A stretch of 64,000 nucleotides of DNA from Microcaldota archaeon (GCA_028866775.1 JAGWHK010000001.1:338610-402609); one strand, 5' to 3'. Shown: positions 32,799-42,189, counted from the stretch's first letter. Program-made: numbers and translations. The notes: a model not told the origin generated them from the sequence alone.

Positions 32799-34735
32799 TC
32801 TGCCTCACCCTTTGGCTTGGTGCCGTTCTTAAGCTCCTTGATTATGTCGTTCTTCCTCTTGCAGTCTTTGAGCGAGTACTTGAGGACATCAGCGAGCACG
32901 CGGACAGGCATTATCTTGACCTTCCCTAGCTTTTCCTTGCTCAGGGCGACATCGTTCAGGTTACTGGCCGGTATTATGATCTTCTTTATGCCTGCGTCTA
33001 TTGCAGCCTCGACCTTGCTCGTGACTCCGCCCACCGGGAGGACCTCGCCCCTTACCGAGAGAGATCCGGTCATCGCCACTGATTGGTCTATCGGAACGTT
33101 TTCCATGGCAGAGATTATGCTGATGGCAACAGATATGCTTGCGCTGTCACCCTCCACGCCCTCCATCTGGACGAACTGCACGTGCATGTCATAGTTAGCT
33201 ATGTCGCGGCCCATGTGCTTCTTGATTATTGCGCTCACGTTCTTGACCGCCTCTGTGGCTATCTTACCGAGCTTTCCTGTAGGTATGAACTTCCCCTCAG
33301 AGCGGGATCCTGCTGGCGTGACTTCTGCGACTATTGGTATCACTACACCGGAGTTTGTGATCCTATTGCCAACCACTGCGAGGCCATTGACCTTTCCGAT
33401 GGCGTAGCCGCTTACATTGATGACGCTATAGTCCTTCCTGTACTCAAGTTCACGCGACACGATCTGGCTCTCTATAGATGCCGATAGCGACCTTGCGTTT
33501 ATCACATCCTCCCTAGAAACGACCTTCCTGTTAGCCTCCACCGCAAGATCGCCAGCTGCCCTTATGAGGCCGCCAAGATCCCTCAGTATCAGGGTAAGCT
33601 TCTTCTTCCTGCCTGCGCGCCTCCTCGCCTCGTTTATTATCTCATCGACCGCGCTGTTGTCGAAGGGCGGTATCTTTCCATCCTTCTTTATCTCCTGGGC
33701 CATGAACTGTACAAGAAGCTCCCTGTTCTTTTCATTGTCGTCCATCACGGATTCCATGTAAACCTCGTATCCGTACCCTCTTATCCTGGACCTTAGAGCA
33801 GGGTGCATCTTCTGCGTGTCCTGTAAGTTTCCGGCCGCAACAAGCACGAAGTCGCATGGGGCGGGCTCTGTCTTTACAAGTGCGCCAGAGCTCATCTCGC
33901 TCTGCCCTGTTATCGAGCACTTCTTCTCCTGCATCGATGTGAGCAGCTCCTGCTGGGCCCTCGGCTCCATATTGGCTATCTCGTCAATGTAAAGAACACC
34001 CTTGTTTGACTTGTGCACCGCGCCGCTCTCGACCCTAAGGTGGGCCGGGGTGCCGAGGCCTCCAGATTGCAGCGGGTCGTGCCGAACGTCGCCGAAGAGG
34101 GCGCCTGCCTTGGCCCCAGTCGCATCTATGAATGGGGCGTGCTTCATCCCGGTATTGTCCACTATGAGCTTGGGCTCGCCCATCTCATTCCCCATCATGC
34201 CTGGCATCATGCCCACGCGCCTGCCAAGGCCGCTGACCAGCATGGTGACCGCTCCCATTATCATGAGCCCAAGTATTATCGCTGAGAGCAGGATTATGTC
34301 CTCGCCCTTCACGTAGCCGAAGATTGCCAAACCCACAAGTGCTGCCACGACCACGAAGACCAAAATGGACACGTAGGAGGTGTTGCCGACCATCTGCTGC
34401 ATGCGCTTGGACCTCTCCTTGATGAGTATCTGCCTTCCCTGGCCATCGCCCTTGGTGTCGCTGCCCTGCGGGTACGTCTTGACAGACTTGACCAACGGAA
34501 CGTTCTCGTCATTGTAGTTCTTGTAGACAAGGACGTCTTCAAGATCAGCTGCAGGCAGCAGCTCAGCCATAGCCTGGGCCAGCATCGTCTTGCCTACACC
34601 TGGCTCACCAATAAGAAGGCAATTACGTCGCTGCTTGGCAGCCTTCTTTATTATGTCAACCGCCCTCTTCTGGCCGATAACCTGATCGATCAGCTTGGAT
34701 GGGATCTTCACGTCTTCGGTTGTTTTCACAGCCAT
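32795..34735 (-). CDS. lonB: membrane-anchored ATP-dependent protease LonB
   Basis: A 646-residue archaeal LonB. The AAA+ domain has GEPGVGKTM (Walker A) and [10 protein letters not shown] (Walker B). It is interrupted by two membrane helices (about 118-140 and 146-168), the hallmark of LonB. The protease domain carries the catalytic Ser in VEGDSASIS (about 531) and Lys in [10 protein letters not shown] (about 574). It degrades misfolded or regulatory proteins at the membrane. ATG at 34735 is preferred over TTG at 34738. TTAAATAA upstream near 34777 is the TATA candidate. Confidence 0.97.
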   Translation of the reverse strand: MAVKTTEDVKIPSKLIDQVIGQKRAVDIIKKAAKQRRNCLLIGEPGVGKTMLAQAMAELLPAADLEDVLVYKNYNDENVPLVKSVKTYPQGSDTKGDGQGRQILIKERSKRMQQMVGNTSYVSILVFVVVAALVGLAIFGYVKGEDIILLSAIILGLMIMGAVTMLVSGLGRRVGMMPGMMGNEMGEPKLIVDNTGMKHAPFIDATGAKAGALFGDVRHDPLQSGGLGTPAHLRVESGAVHKSNKGVLYIDEIANMEPRAQQELLTSMQEKKCSITGQSEMSSGALVKTEPAPCDFVLVAAGNLQDTQKMHPALRSRIRGYGYEVYMESVMDDNEKNRELLVQFMAQEIKKDGKIPPFDNSAVDEIINEARRRAGRKKKLTLILRDLGGLIRAAGDLAVEANRKVVSREDVINARSLSASIESQIVSRELEYRKDYSVINVSGYAIGKVNGLAVVGNRITNSGVVIPIVAEVTPAGSRSEGKFIPTGKLGKIATEAVKNVSAIIKKHMGRDIANYDMHVQFVQMEGVEGDSASISVAISIISAMENVPIDQSVAMTGSLSVRGEVLPVGGVTSKVEAAIDAGIKKIIIPASNLNDVALSKEKLGKVKIMPVRVLADVLKYSLKDCKRKNDIIKELKNGTKPKGEAD

Positions 34736-34852
34736 CAATTATCACTCAAAAATCGCAGTAGTAGTTGTGTCATGAAAGGTTATTTAACCCATATTATGTG
34801 GTTCGGATGGGGCATGCAAACCTATTAATACGTTGGAAATCCAAATTCTACC

Positions 34853-35111
34853 GGCAGATAGGTCGGGGAGCTAAGGGTTCCCTGCTCGCAAATCCCTTTT
34901 GGCGAACCAATGCCGGTCGAGTGCTGGACGCGCATAAGCGGTCCTGTGTTTCGGCGTAGACGCCCTGCCTTAGGTGATAGCCGGGTGTGTGAACCAGGCC
35001 AGGCCGGAAGGAGCAACCTTAAGCATATCTTCGCTATGCTCTTAAGATACAGGGCCGAGCTGTGATGCAGATAAACCATTATGCAACTCCACTGCGAGGC
35101 CGGCTTCTGCC
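34853..35111 (+). ncRNA. signal recognition particle 7S RNA
   Basis: The S-domain tip is unmistakable: GTGAACCAGGCCAGGCC, tetraloop GGAA (35006-35009), then GGAGCAACC. The 5' part (GGTCGGGGAGCTAAGGG...CTGCTCGC) resembles the Alu domain. Pairing supports the ends: GGCAGA (34853-34858) with TCTGCC (35106-35111) as helix 1. GCCGGTC (34912-34918) pairs with GGCCGGC (35098-35104), AGTG (34920-34923) with CACT (35090-35093), and GCATAA (34932-34937) with TTATGC (35079-35084) along helix 5. TATTAATA (34823-34830) is the promoter. Exact ends are uncertain by a few bases. Confidence 0.93.
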
Positions 35112-35142
35112 ACTTTATGGTGATTGCCTGAGGAAAATCACA

Positions 35143-35355
35143 ATGATCGGATGGCTGCTCATAGGATTGGCGATTGTGACGATTCTTTATGGATTGAACA
35201 ACCTTAAGGTATGCCCTGCTTCGATTAATCCCGGTGCTGCCTGCGAGCAGTCGAACTACAATTTCGGCCTGTTTGCTATCGGAGGAGCAGTAATCGGTAT
35301 GGCGGGTTGCATTATGGTGATTGTGGGCTTCATAAAGCCGCTTCTGGGGAGATGA
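35143..35355 (+). CDS. small two-helix membrane protein
   Basis: A 70-residue protein, not recognised, with membrane helices at about 2-19 and 43-64 and a short loop holding two Cys (VCPASINPGAACEQ). Both termini probably face the same side. The frame is open upstream into the SRP RNA gene, so the internal ATG at 35143 is the likely start. The next gene starts 4 bases after its stop. Confidence 0.65.
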   Translation: MIGWLLIGLAIVTILYGLNNLKVCPASINPGAACEQSNYNFGLFAIGGAVIGMAGCIMVIVGFIKPLLGR

Positions 35356-35359
35356 GTCA

Positions 35360-35878
35360 TTGGAGTACATAGCGATGCTGAGGGGTGTCAATGTCGGAGG
35401 TAAGAAGATGTCCATGGCAGAGTTGCGGGAACTTTGCGGATCCTTGAAGCTGAAGAATCCCAGGACTTACATACAGAGTGGAAACATAGTAGTCGATTAT
35501 GGTGGGGATGGCCCCAAACTTGCGGACCTTCTTGAAAAAGGCATCAAGAAGAGGTTCGGAATGGACGTTAGGGTTCTGGTAAGAACGGTTTCTGAACTGA
35601 AAGAGGTTGTTGTGTCGAATCCATTTGGAGAGGCTGCGTATGTGACCTTCCTTTCAGACAGGGCCAAAGGCCAATCTCTCGACGCTATCAATTCAGCAAA
35701 GACCGCAACAGAAGAGCTTAAGTTTTCGGAGAGAGAGGTGTATCTCCTTTGTCCAGAGGGGTATGGGAGGACCAAGCTTAGCAACAACTTCCTTGAATCA
35801 AAGCTCGGGATCACTGCAACTACAAGGAACATGAGAACCATAAAGGCCCTGTTGGGCATGGCTGGGAACCAGAGTTAA
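35360..35878 (+). CDS. DUF1697-family protein
   Basis: A 172-residue protein of DUF1697, a small alpha/beta family common in bacteria. The diagnostic start is YIAMLRGVNVGGKKMSMAELRELC, then NPRTYIQSGNIVVD. VYLLCPEGYGRTKLSNNFLESKLGITATTRNMRTIKAL completes the family pattern. The start is TTG at 35360, fixed by the conserved N terminus. The family has no established function. It is more usual in bacteria than in archaea, so acquisition by transfer is possible. Confidence 0.9.
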   Translation: MEYIAMLRGVNVGGKKMSMAELRELCGSLKLKNPRTYIQSGNIVVDYGGDGPKLADLLEKGIKKRFGMDVRVLVRTVSELKEVVVSNPFGEAAYVTFLSDRAKGQSLDAINSAKTATEELKFSEREVYLLCPEGYGRTKLSNNFLESKLGITATTRNMRTIKALLGMAGNQS

Positions 35879-35915
35879 GCACCATTAAATATCTATGACA
35901 ATAATATCCTCTCGG

Positions 35916-36001
35916 GCCGGGGTCGCCTAGTGGTATGGCGGCAGCCTGCTAAGCTGTTTAGCTAGAAATGGCTTCTGCGAGTTCGATTCTCGCCCCCGGC
36001 G
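35916..36001 (+). tRNA. tRNA-Ser (GCT)
   Basis: Type II cloverleaf: acceptor GCCGGGG/CCCCGGC with discriminator G. The anticodon stem GCAGC/GCTGT has loop CTGCTAA (anticodon GCT). The variable arm is long (TTAGCTAGAAATGGCTTC region), and the T arm is CGAG/CTCG with loop TTCGATT. No intron. TTAAATAT about 30 bases upstream is the TATA candidate. Confidence 0.94.
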
Positions 36002-36002
36002 C

Positions 36003-36506
36003 TTATTCTTTTCCTTTGGTGCATGCCGCGTAGCTTCTTTCTAGGCCGAAGACCCTGTCGAACTTTGTGATGTTTCCCGGCTTTATCCATCTGTACTCGC
36101 TGTTCTCGAAGTCTAGCCTTATTTCGGGCTTTGAGTTAAGTTCAAGTATGAATGGGCAGATCAACCAAGTCTTCTTTATTGCAGGATCGTAGAGCTCGTA
36201 TGGATCCCCGGTTATTACTTGCTTGATCATCGATCTGGTTATGCCCAATTCCTCTTCCGCCTCCCCTATGGCCTTTTCCTGTATGGGCATGGGTGCATCG
36301 ATGAACCCGCCGATCGAGTTCCACTTGCCCTTGTAGTTGGCGACCTTGTCGCTCCGCTTTAGGAGAAGAATCTCTCCATTGACCCTAATGAAAACCTGAA
36401 CCGCGGGTGCGTAGTCGGTTCCTGTGTAATTCACCCTTCCATCAGGGAAATGGGCGTATCTCTTTGAGAGCTCGGCCAGTTTCTTCAGAACATCGGAGTC
36501 GTCCAT
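36003..36506 (-). CDS. Nudix hydrolase with atypical Nudix box
   Basis: A 167-residue Nudix-fold protein. The box region is GGFIDAPMPIQEKAIGEAEEELGI: the EExG metal core is present, but the first Glu (GxxxxxE) and the Arg of REUxEE are missing (Pro and Gly instead). VQVFIRVNGEILLLKRSD and KWNSIGG fit the fold. Nudix enzymes split nucleoside diphosphates linked to other groups. The altered box may change substrate or activity. It converges on tRNA-Ser with a 1-base gap and is divergent from the NikR-like gene across repeated TATA elements. Confidence 0.83.
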   Translation of the reverse strand: MDDSDVLKKLAELSKRYAHFPDGRVNYTGTDYAPAVQVFIRVNGEILLLKRSDKVANYKGKWNSIGGFIDAPMPIQEKAIGEAEEELGITRSMIKQVITGDPYELYDPAIKKTWLICPFILELNSKPEIRLDFENSEYRWIKPGNITKFDRVFGLERSYAACTKGKE

Positions 36507-36535
36507 GTGCTCGATGATGAGGGTTATCTGGTAAA

Positions 36536-36559
36536 TTATATAGTAGTTTATATAGTAGT
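36536..36559. repeat. tandem 12-bp repeat TTATATAGTAGT in divergent promoter
   Basis: Two exact, adjacent copies of TTATATAGTAGT, each with a TATA element readable on either strand. They lie between the Nudix gene (minus) and the NikR-like regulator (plus). The unit length of 12 puts the copies about one helical turn apart, as expected for cooperative binding of a ribbon-helix-helix regulator. Confidence 0.6.
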
Positions 36560-36592
36560 TGCCAAGCGGGCATGGACAAGACTTATTAATAT

Positions 36593-37030
36593 TTGCTTAT
36601 AAAGTTATTAACATTAGGCGATGCACTGGACATACTTAGCATATCGATAGATGACGAGACCAAGAGGCGCCTGGACGGAATACAGAGGAGGCTCGGGTTC
36701 AGGAGCAGGTCAAAGCTATTGAGGAACGCTATTCAGGGTCTTATGAAGGACTATGAAGCGCTTGAGGGGCTCGGCGGCGTGGTCGAGGCGGTGTTCGTAG
36801 TCTCTTATAAGGAATCGGAGAAGAATCATGTTTCCAACACCTTGCACAAATTCAAAGAGGACGTGCTTAGCGAACTGCACCAGCATGGAAGGGGAAGCTG
36901 CATCGACGTCCTCAATATCAGGGCCCCGGCAAAGAGAGTGCAGTCCATGTTCGTTACGCTCAAGAGAAACAAATGCGTATATTCGGTGGTGTATTCGATC
37001 ATAAGCGCGTGGGGTAAGAGTTCTGGGTGA
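36593..37030 (+). CDS. NikR-like ribbon-helix-helix metal regulator
   Basis: A 145-residue protein. Residues 13-55 are a ribbon-helix-helix DNA-binding unit (ILSISIDDETKRRLDGIQRRLGFRSRSKLLRNAIQGLM), and residues 60-140 an ACT-like ligand domain as in NikR. Possible metal ligands are the His in EKNHVSN and His-x-His and Cys in LHQHGRGSC, one residue closer than in E. coli NikR. The only in-frame upstream start is TTG at 36593; a leaderless non-ATG start nearer the RHH is possible. It is followed 4 bases later by a ZIP transporter, so it probably controls metal uptake. Confidence 0.85.
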   Translation: MLIKLLTLGDALDILSISIDDETKRRLDGIQRRLGFRSRSKLLRNAIQGLMKDYEALEGLGGVVEAVFVVSYKESEKNHVSNTLHKFKEDVLSELHQHGRGSCIDVLNIRAPAKRVQSMFVTLKRNKCVYSVVYSIISAWGKSSG

Positions 37031-37034
37031 GCCG

Positions 37035-37760
37035 ATGAATCCTTTGGTATTTGTACTTGCGTTTGCAACATTCCTTTCCACGGCGATAGGCGGGATTTTT
37101 GCAATAAAGTTCAGGAATGTGCTACACTACTTCTTCGCATTCGCGGCGGGTGCACTGGTGGCTGTGGCCTTGCTTGACCTGCTCCCAGAAAGCTTGAGTA
37201 CTGCACAGGCGATAGGGATGCCGATAAGGTACTCCCTGATTGCCGTGGTCCTCTCTTTCCTCTTTTACAACCTGATAGAGAAGATATTCTCGACCCATCA
37301 CATCCATGATAATGATGAGTCCTCGCATGGGCACATAATGGGGCCCATAGGCGCCGGAAGCCTTGTAGTGCACAGTTTCCTTGACGGTGCCGCCATAGGG
37401 GCGGCCTTCCAGGTGAATGCGGGGGTAGGATTGATAGTGGCATTTGCGGTGATAGCCCACGACTTCACAGATGGCATAAACACGGTTACGCTGATGCTGA
37501 AGAACAGGCACACAGTCAGTCGCGCTGCCATATTCCTACTTGCTGACGCAATTGCCCCGATATTGGGTGTGTTCGCCACCTTTGCCCTCGTACTGGACCA
37601 GACGGTTCTGACGCTTGTGCTCGCGGTCTTTGTTGGGGAGTTCATATACATAGGCGCGTCAAATATGCTGCCGGAGACCAGAAAGCACACGCCATGGAAG
37701 ATGATGGTGCTTACTTCCCTAGGGGTCTTTGTCATATTGGTGCTTACATCACTCATTTGA
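37035..37760 (+). CDS. ZIP-family divalent metal transporter
   Basis: A 241-residue, eight-helix ZIP transporter. The metal-binding motifs are in helix 4 (HSFLDGAAIG) and helix 5 (HDFTDGINT), and a His-rich loop (HHIHDNDESSHGH) lies between helices 3 and 4. GEFIYIGASNMLPE closes the family pattern. It imports Zn2+, Fe2+ or another divalent ion. It lies 4 bases downstream of the NikR-like gene, so it is the probable target of that regulator. Confidence 0.93.
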   Translation: MNPLVFVLAFATFLSTAIGGIFAIKFRNVLHYFFAFAAGALVAVALLDLLPESLSTAQAIGMPIRYSLIAVVLSFLFYNLIEKIFSTHHIHDNDESSHGHIMGPIGAGSLVVHSFLDGAAIGAAFQVNAGVGLIVAFAVIAHDFTDGINTVTLMLKNRHTVSRAAIFLLADAIAPILGVFATFALVLDQTVLTLVLAVFVGEFIYIGASNMLPETRKHTPWKMMVLTSLGVFVILVLTSLI

Positions 37761-37813
37761 ATCCTAGCAAGCGATAGCTATTTAGTAGGGATTTTGGCAA
37801 TAGTAGTGATTGC

Positions 37814-38566
37814 ATGATGGAGATCACGATGCTCAAGAAGGTTGACCTATCTGGCGCGACCTTCGTTGAAGGATTCCCAGGCATAGGGCTGGTGGGCCCC
37901 ATGAGCATAAGCTACATGATTGACAAGCTGGATATGGAGTGCGTGGGCTACATAGACAGCCAGAACTTTCCTCCCCTAATATCGATACACAAGGGGGAGC
38001 CCATGCACCCGATCAGGCTCTACTACTCTAAGCAGAACCAGATAATCACGATATTCGCGGAGTTCGCGATCCCACTTGACCTGGTGTATGAGATAACTGA
38101 AACCGTATACGGGTTCGTGACAAAGAACAAAATAAAGGTCATCTACTCGATAGGCGGGCTTCCTATCGGCATGCAGCCCGGGCAGCAGGCCAAGGGAGGC
38201 ACGGTTTTTGGGGTTGCCTCCAAGAAGTCTCTCTCCACTAAGATGCAAAAGGCCGAACTGAAGCCCATAGTGGAGGGTGTCTCCACAGGGGTTAGCGCGA
38301 TGCTTCTGGTGAAGTCTAAGGCTGATGAGCTTGACAACATAAACCTCATGGTCGCGGTCCAGCCCGGCATAGTAGACCCCAGATACGCAGAATCTGCCAT
38401 CATCTGCCTGAACAAGCTGATGGAGCTCGACATAGACATAAGCGACCTCGAGAGGGAGGCGAAGGAGGTCGAGGCCAAGATAAGTGAGATAATAAGCAAG
38501 CACAAGGAGAGTCACGAGAACTACAAGAATGCTGTGGGTGACTCTGGACCTTCCATGTACGCCTGA
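37814..38566 (+). CDS. PAC2-family proteasome assembly chaperone-like protein
   Basis: A 250-residue protein of the PAC2 (PF09754) family. The signature is VEGFPGIGLVGPMSISYMIDKLDMECVGYID, PIRLYYSKQNQIITIFAEFAIP, and YSIGGLPIG. The C-terminal 45 residues are a coiled-coil helix. Archaeal members such as PbaB help proteasome assembly, though other roles exist. The stop overlaps the start of the large surface protein gene by one base (TGATG). Confidence 0.9.
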   Translation: MMEITMLKKVDLSGATFVEGFPGIGLVGPMSISYMIDKLDMECVGYIDSQNFPPLISIHKGEPMHPIRLYYSKQNQIITIFAEFAIPLDLVYEITETVYGFVTKNKIKVIYSIGGLPIGMQPGQQAKGGTVFGVASKKSLSTKMQKAELKPIVEGVSTGVSAMLLVKSKADELDNINLMVAVQPGIVDPRYAESAIICLNKLMELDIDISDLEREAKEVEAKISEIISKHKESHENYKNAVGDSGPSMYA

Positions 38567-41500
38567 TGGTGAATTTGTCTCATATTAGAAGCGAGAAGGC
38601 CATGAGCTGGGATTTATTCCCAGGCCCCTTACACCTTGGCCTCTTATGTTTTTTAGCCATCATCCTTGTGCTGTCACAATATTCATATGGTGCGGTGACG
38701 ACCGTTAACGTTGCCACATGCAGTTACTCAGATGTCAGTGCTGCAGTTAACGGAGCTGCCGCGGGGAGTATCATCCAGATACCAGTAGGGAACTGCGCTT
38801 GGAGCAGCACCCTGTTAATAAATAAGTCAATAGTAATAAAGGGCGCAGGACCAAACTCGACCGTCATAACCAATAACGTGGGTGGTGGTACTGTGTTTCT
38901 GATCAAACCGGCTGGTGCAGAGGTGAGGCTGAGCGGCCTTAAGATCATTTCAAGCTACCAGCAGTCGGAAATTATAGACGTCATTGGCCCAGCCACAGTC
39001 CGCATAGACAACTGCATCGTTATCAATGGCTTCCATGACATAGTCACAGATATGAATGGGCAGGCTTCCGGCCAGGTTCTCGGGGTCGTTGACCATTGCA
39101 CTTTCATCAACGCGCAACAGGCTTATTTCGTCACTGATGTCGAATCTCCAGGGGACATAAGCAATGGTTGCTTTGGGTCATCGAGCTGCTTCGGATGGAC
39201 CTCCTGGAACCGGCCAATCAAACCCGGCCAGAACGACGCCCTTGTTCTGGAGAACAATAGGTTCGTATGGAACAATAGCTTCGCACCTGTTGTCAGCGAC
39301 TGGACAGCTATCTACGGCCAAGATGGAGGAAGAGTGGTAATCAGGTACAACACCTTCACGGCGAGCGCGGCCTATGCGGCTAGCGGGAGCGGGGGGTTCA
39401 TCGACGCTCACGGGGATAATCCAGACTACGGCATAGTTCTCTATGAGGTATACAACAACATCTTCAACAGCGCTGGCGGGGATTATGCGAACCTGAGGGG
39501 AGGCTCGGCATTATACTACAACAATCAGTTCAACGGACCGGGAGGCTACGCGCTTGAGCTCATCAAGTATTGGCCTACTGACATCCATACAGTCCATAAC
39601 ACATATTTCTGGAACAACACAATGAACGGCAACACTAACCAGGCCTCAATGGTAACTAAGAAGGATGAGCCGAATACATGTTCTGGATGCAGCGCCACAT
39701 TGGTAAATGGCACAGCAACCGGGAGCGGCGACTATTTCTTTAGGCCTCCAGCGGCTGGAGATCCGCTCTCCCGCAACGGCCAGAGCTTTTACCCATACAC
39801 CCCACTTGCCTATCCAGACCCGTATATTACTGACTGTTCTATGTATCCGACATTGTGCAATGCTACATCATTCGGCACCACTATCACAAGCACTTCGACA
39901 ACCAGCACCTCGACTGCATCAACCAGCGCCACAACAACGATATTCCAAGTGGGATCAAACTACATCACTGTAACGGTAACGAACAGCAACGGGGCGGTGT
40001 CAAACTTCCAGGAGATGGTAAGCTTCAACCCTTCTGGTCAAAATTACAAGCCATACGAGGCCGCCGACTTAGGGAACATAAGATTCGCACAAGGATCAAC
40101 CGAATTGTATTCATGGTGCGAATCAGGATGTAATAGTTCGTCCAACAATGCGATATTTTGGGTAAAGATTCCCATTGTTCAGAACGGCAACATAAAGATC
40201 AATATGTCGTTCCAGTCGACCTCAACAGAGTATGACGGAGTGTTCGCAGGGGAGGCACCCCAGCTCTCCCAGTCTTATGGGCAATATGACAACGGGGCAA
40301 ATGTTTTCGATGTCTACCAGGACTTCAAAGGCGTTTCTGTACCGCCTGGATGGACAGAATCAGGGAGTGGGATAACGATAAACAACGGGGTTACGACAAG
40401 CCCTTTGAATCTGGGTTCGGCATCATGGATTACCACCTCTTCCACATACGGGCTATCGGCCAACCAGATCCTTGAGCTGTACGGGGACTACACTGGGGCG
40501 AACGGCAACGACTGCAGCCTTAACTCGGGTTACGTTTCCCACTCATCGATCCAGTGCAACGAAGGTTCAACAGTAGGCTGGAATAACGCCTGCGTTTCGT
40601 CGTCTTTTACTGACTTCTCCTACAGCGGCACCTACTATTGCGGCTCCATGGGCCCCCCGATAGGAGAGTACCACTTACTCTATACTTACTGGCCTTCATC
40701 TTCTATGGCGTTTTACAGTTACGACTACTCGGCAACCCAGCAGATAACGTCTCGGATTCCTGGTTCCCAGGCATATATAGGAGTGTGGATGTCAGGGACA
40801 GGAAACCCTTCCCTGAAGCTTAGTTATGTGAGGATAAGGACCTATCCACCTGCTGGGGTCATGCCCACCGCCGTGTTCGGACCTTCTGGCTCTACAACCA
40901 CCACTATAGTGCCAATCACTACAACATCAGCAGCTACAACCAGCACGGGAATATCTACCACTACGATAGTTTCAACCACTATGCAGAGCACCACTACCCC
41001 TGCCACTATAGAACCTGGCGGGAACAATGGCGGGGTGACCGGAGGCAATTCAGGACCTGGTGGGATAGGCGGAACTGTTCTACCCACAGTGATATATTCA
41101 AATGGTTGCTATACTGTATCCAACTATTCCCAGAAAAACACAGAAACCTTCACGCTCAATGGTGTCTCGATTTCCTCGGTCGTGAACTTCATTGGACCGA
41201 CTGACGCGGGTGTAACGGTGAATGGGAGGATATATGAGTCTGTTGAACCGGGCCAAAACTATACAATACTAAATACCACAAGCTACATATACACGATGAG
41301 GTTGCTGAACCTTAGTTATCTGCCAGTAGAGCGCACGATACAGTTGGGCTTCTGCAGCTCCCCCAACATGGTTCTTGTTGGTCTGCTACCCAACAAGACG
41401 CTTGTATTTGACACGAATGGAAATGTGTTAGAAGTACCTGTTCTCTCAAACCCCATCACAACACCAGGGCTGGGATTTTGGCCGGGGAACCTGTCCATAA

Positions 41501-42048
41501 TAGCAAATCTAAGCTCAACTTCCCCAATATTGGTGAATGTGTCTAAGGCCGTATCGCATCTGCCAACGCCGCCTGAAAATTACACTTCTGCCATATCAAT
41601 AAACGTTAGTGTGAGCAAGAAGTACCTTACGAATGACTCGATTTACATGACGCTTGGTTATGACTGTAACATAAACTCGACGCGTATTGTGCCGTTCGTG
41701 CTCCAGAATGGGGCGTGGGAGCCAATAACCCCATTCACGACCAACAGGGCCCTCTGCACAGTAACATTCAGAATCCTTGAGGACCCGATTGTGGCTCTGT
41801 TTATAGAAAACCAGGTTTCAGGCAGTACTATCACCACCATAGTGCAAGAGCAGGGCAGCTCCCGTGGTGCTTCCATTACAGCGGCAGAGCTTGTTGCAGC
41901 ACTGGTTGGTGTGATTATAGTCGCAGCCATTATCGCGATTTACAGGTGGAGGACCAGGAGCCAGAAGCACACTGATGATTCGTCTATCAAGACGCAGCCG
42001 CCGAAGGAACCGCCAACGCAGGAGCCACCGATTTCTGACCAGCAATAG
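38566..42048 (+). CDS. large surface protein: beta-helix, DUF2341 and PGF-pre-PGF-like domains
   Basis: A 1160-residue exported protein. Sec-type signal helix at about 22-45. A right-handed beta-helix (pectate-lyase-like) spans about 50-430. A Ser/Thr linker leads to a DUF2341 module (about 460-590) with YSWCESGCN and YDGVFAGEAPQL, closely matching modules in the protein at 1047. A concanavalin-like part follows (about 590-770), then a Thr-rich stalk and Gly-rich link (about 780-840). A domain resembling the archaeal PGF-pre-PGF region covers about 850-1090. One C-terminal membrane anchor (about 1105-1127) and a basic/Pro tail end it. It is a cell-wall-anchored adhesin or polysaccharide-binding protein; enzyme activity is not evident. 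Confidence 0.85.
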   Translation: MVNLSHIRSEKAMSWDLFPGPLHLGLLCFLAIILVLSQYSYGAVTTVNVATCSYSDVSAAVNGAAAGSIIQIPVGNCAWSSTLLINKSIVIKGAGPNSTVITNNVGGGTVFLIKPAGAEVRLSGLKIISSYQQSEIIDVIGPATVRIDNCIVINGFHDIVTDMNGQASGQVLGVVDHCTFINAQQAYFVTDVESPGDISNGCFGSSSCFGWTSWNRPIKPGQNDALVLENNRFVWNNSFAPVVSDWTAIYGQDGGRVVIRYNTFTASAAYAASGSGGFIDAHGDNPDYGIVLYEVYNNIFNSAGGDYANLRGGSALYYNNQFNGPGGYALELIKYWPTDIHTVHNTYFWNNTMNGNTNQASMVTKKDEPNTCSGCSATLVNGTATGSGDYFFRPPAAGDPLSRNGQSFYPYTPLAYPDPYITDCSMYPTLCNATSFGTTITSTSTTSTSTASTSATTTIFQVGSNYITVTVTNSNGAVSNFQEMVSFNPSGQNYKPYEAADLGNIRFAQGSTELYSWCESGCNSSSNNAIFWVKIPIVQNGNIKINMSFQSTSTEYDGVFAGEAPQLSQSYGQYDNGANVFDVYQDFKGVSVPPGWTESGSGITINNGVTTSPLNLGSASWITTSSTYGLSANQILELYGDYTGANGNDCSLNSGYVSHSSIQCNEGSTVGWNNACVSSSFTDFSYSGTYYCGSMGPPIGEYHLLYTYWPSSSMAFYSYDYSATQQITSRIPGSQAYIGVWMSGTGNPSLKLSYVRIRTYPPAGVMPTAVFGPSGSTTTTIVPITTTSAATTSTGISTTTIVSTTMQSTTTPATIEPGGNNGGVTGGNSGPGGIGGTVLPTVIYSNGCYTVSNYSQKNTETFTLNGVSISSVVNFIGPTDAGVTVNGRIYESVEPGQNYTILNTTSYIYTMRLLNLSYLPVERTIQLGFCSSPNMVLVGLLPNKTLVFDTNGNVLEVPVLSNPITTPGLGFWPGNLSIIANLSSTSPILVNVSKAVSHLPTPPENYTSAISINVSVSKKYLTNDSIYMTLGYDCNINSTRIVPFVLQNGAWEPITPFTTNRALCTVTFRILEDPIVALFIENQVSGSTITTIVQEQGSSRGASITAAELVAALVGVIIVAAIIAIYRWRTRSQKHTDDSSIKTQPPKEPPTQEPPISDQQ

Positions 42049-42081
42049 GTATTTAACTAGGCAGAAGCCACAACTATCTAA

Positions 42082-42189
42082 GCAGGGGTGGCGGAGCCCG
42101 GTCTGGCTCTCAAACAGCCACGGAAAAACGCGCGGGACTTAAGATCCTGTGGCCTAGCGCCTTCGGGGGTTCAAATCCTCCCCCCTGCA
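42082..42189 (+). tRNA. tRNA-Leu (TAA) with D-loop insertion
   Basis: Type II tRNA with acceptor GCAGGGG/CCCCTGC, discriminator A (Leu), anticodon stem CGGGA/TCCTG around CTTAAGA (anticodon TAA), and T arm GGGGG/CCTCC. The D arm is abnormal: after GG-T at 20 there are about 21 extra bases (about 42103-42123) that form the hairpin TGGCT-CTCAAAC-AGCCA (42104-42120). Outside it, CCG (42098-42100) can pair with CGG (42121-42123), leaving a 3-base bulge GTC on the 5' side. This resembles a relaxed one-bulge archaeal splicing motif, so a non-canonical D-loop intron is likely. Without it the D loop is normal. Confidence 0.9.
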
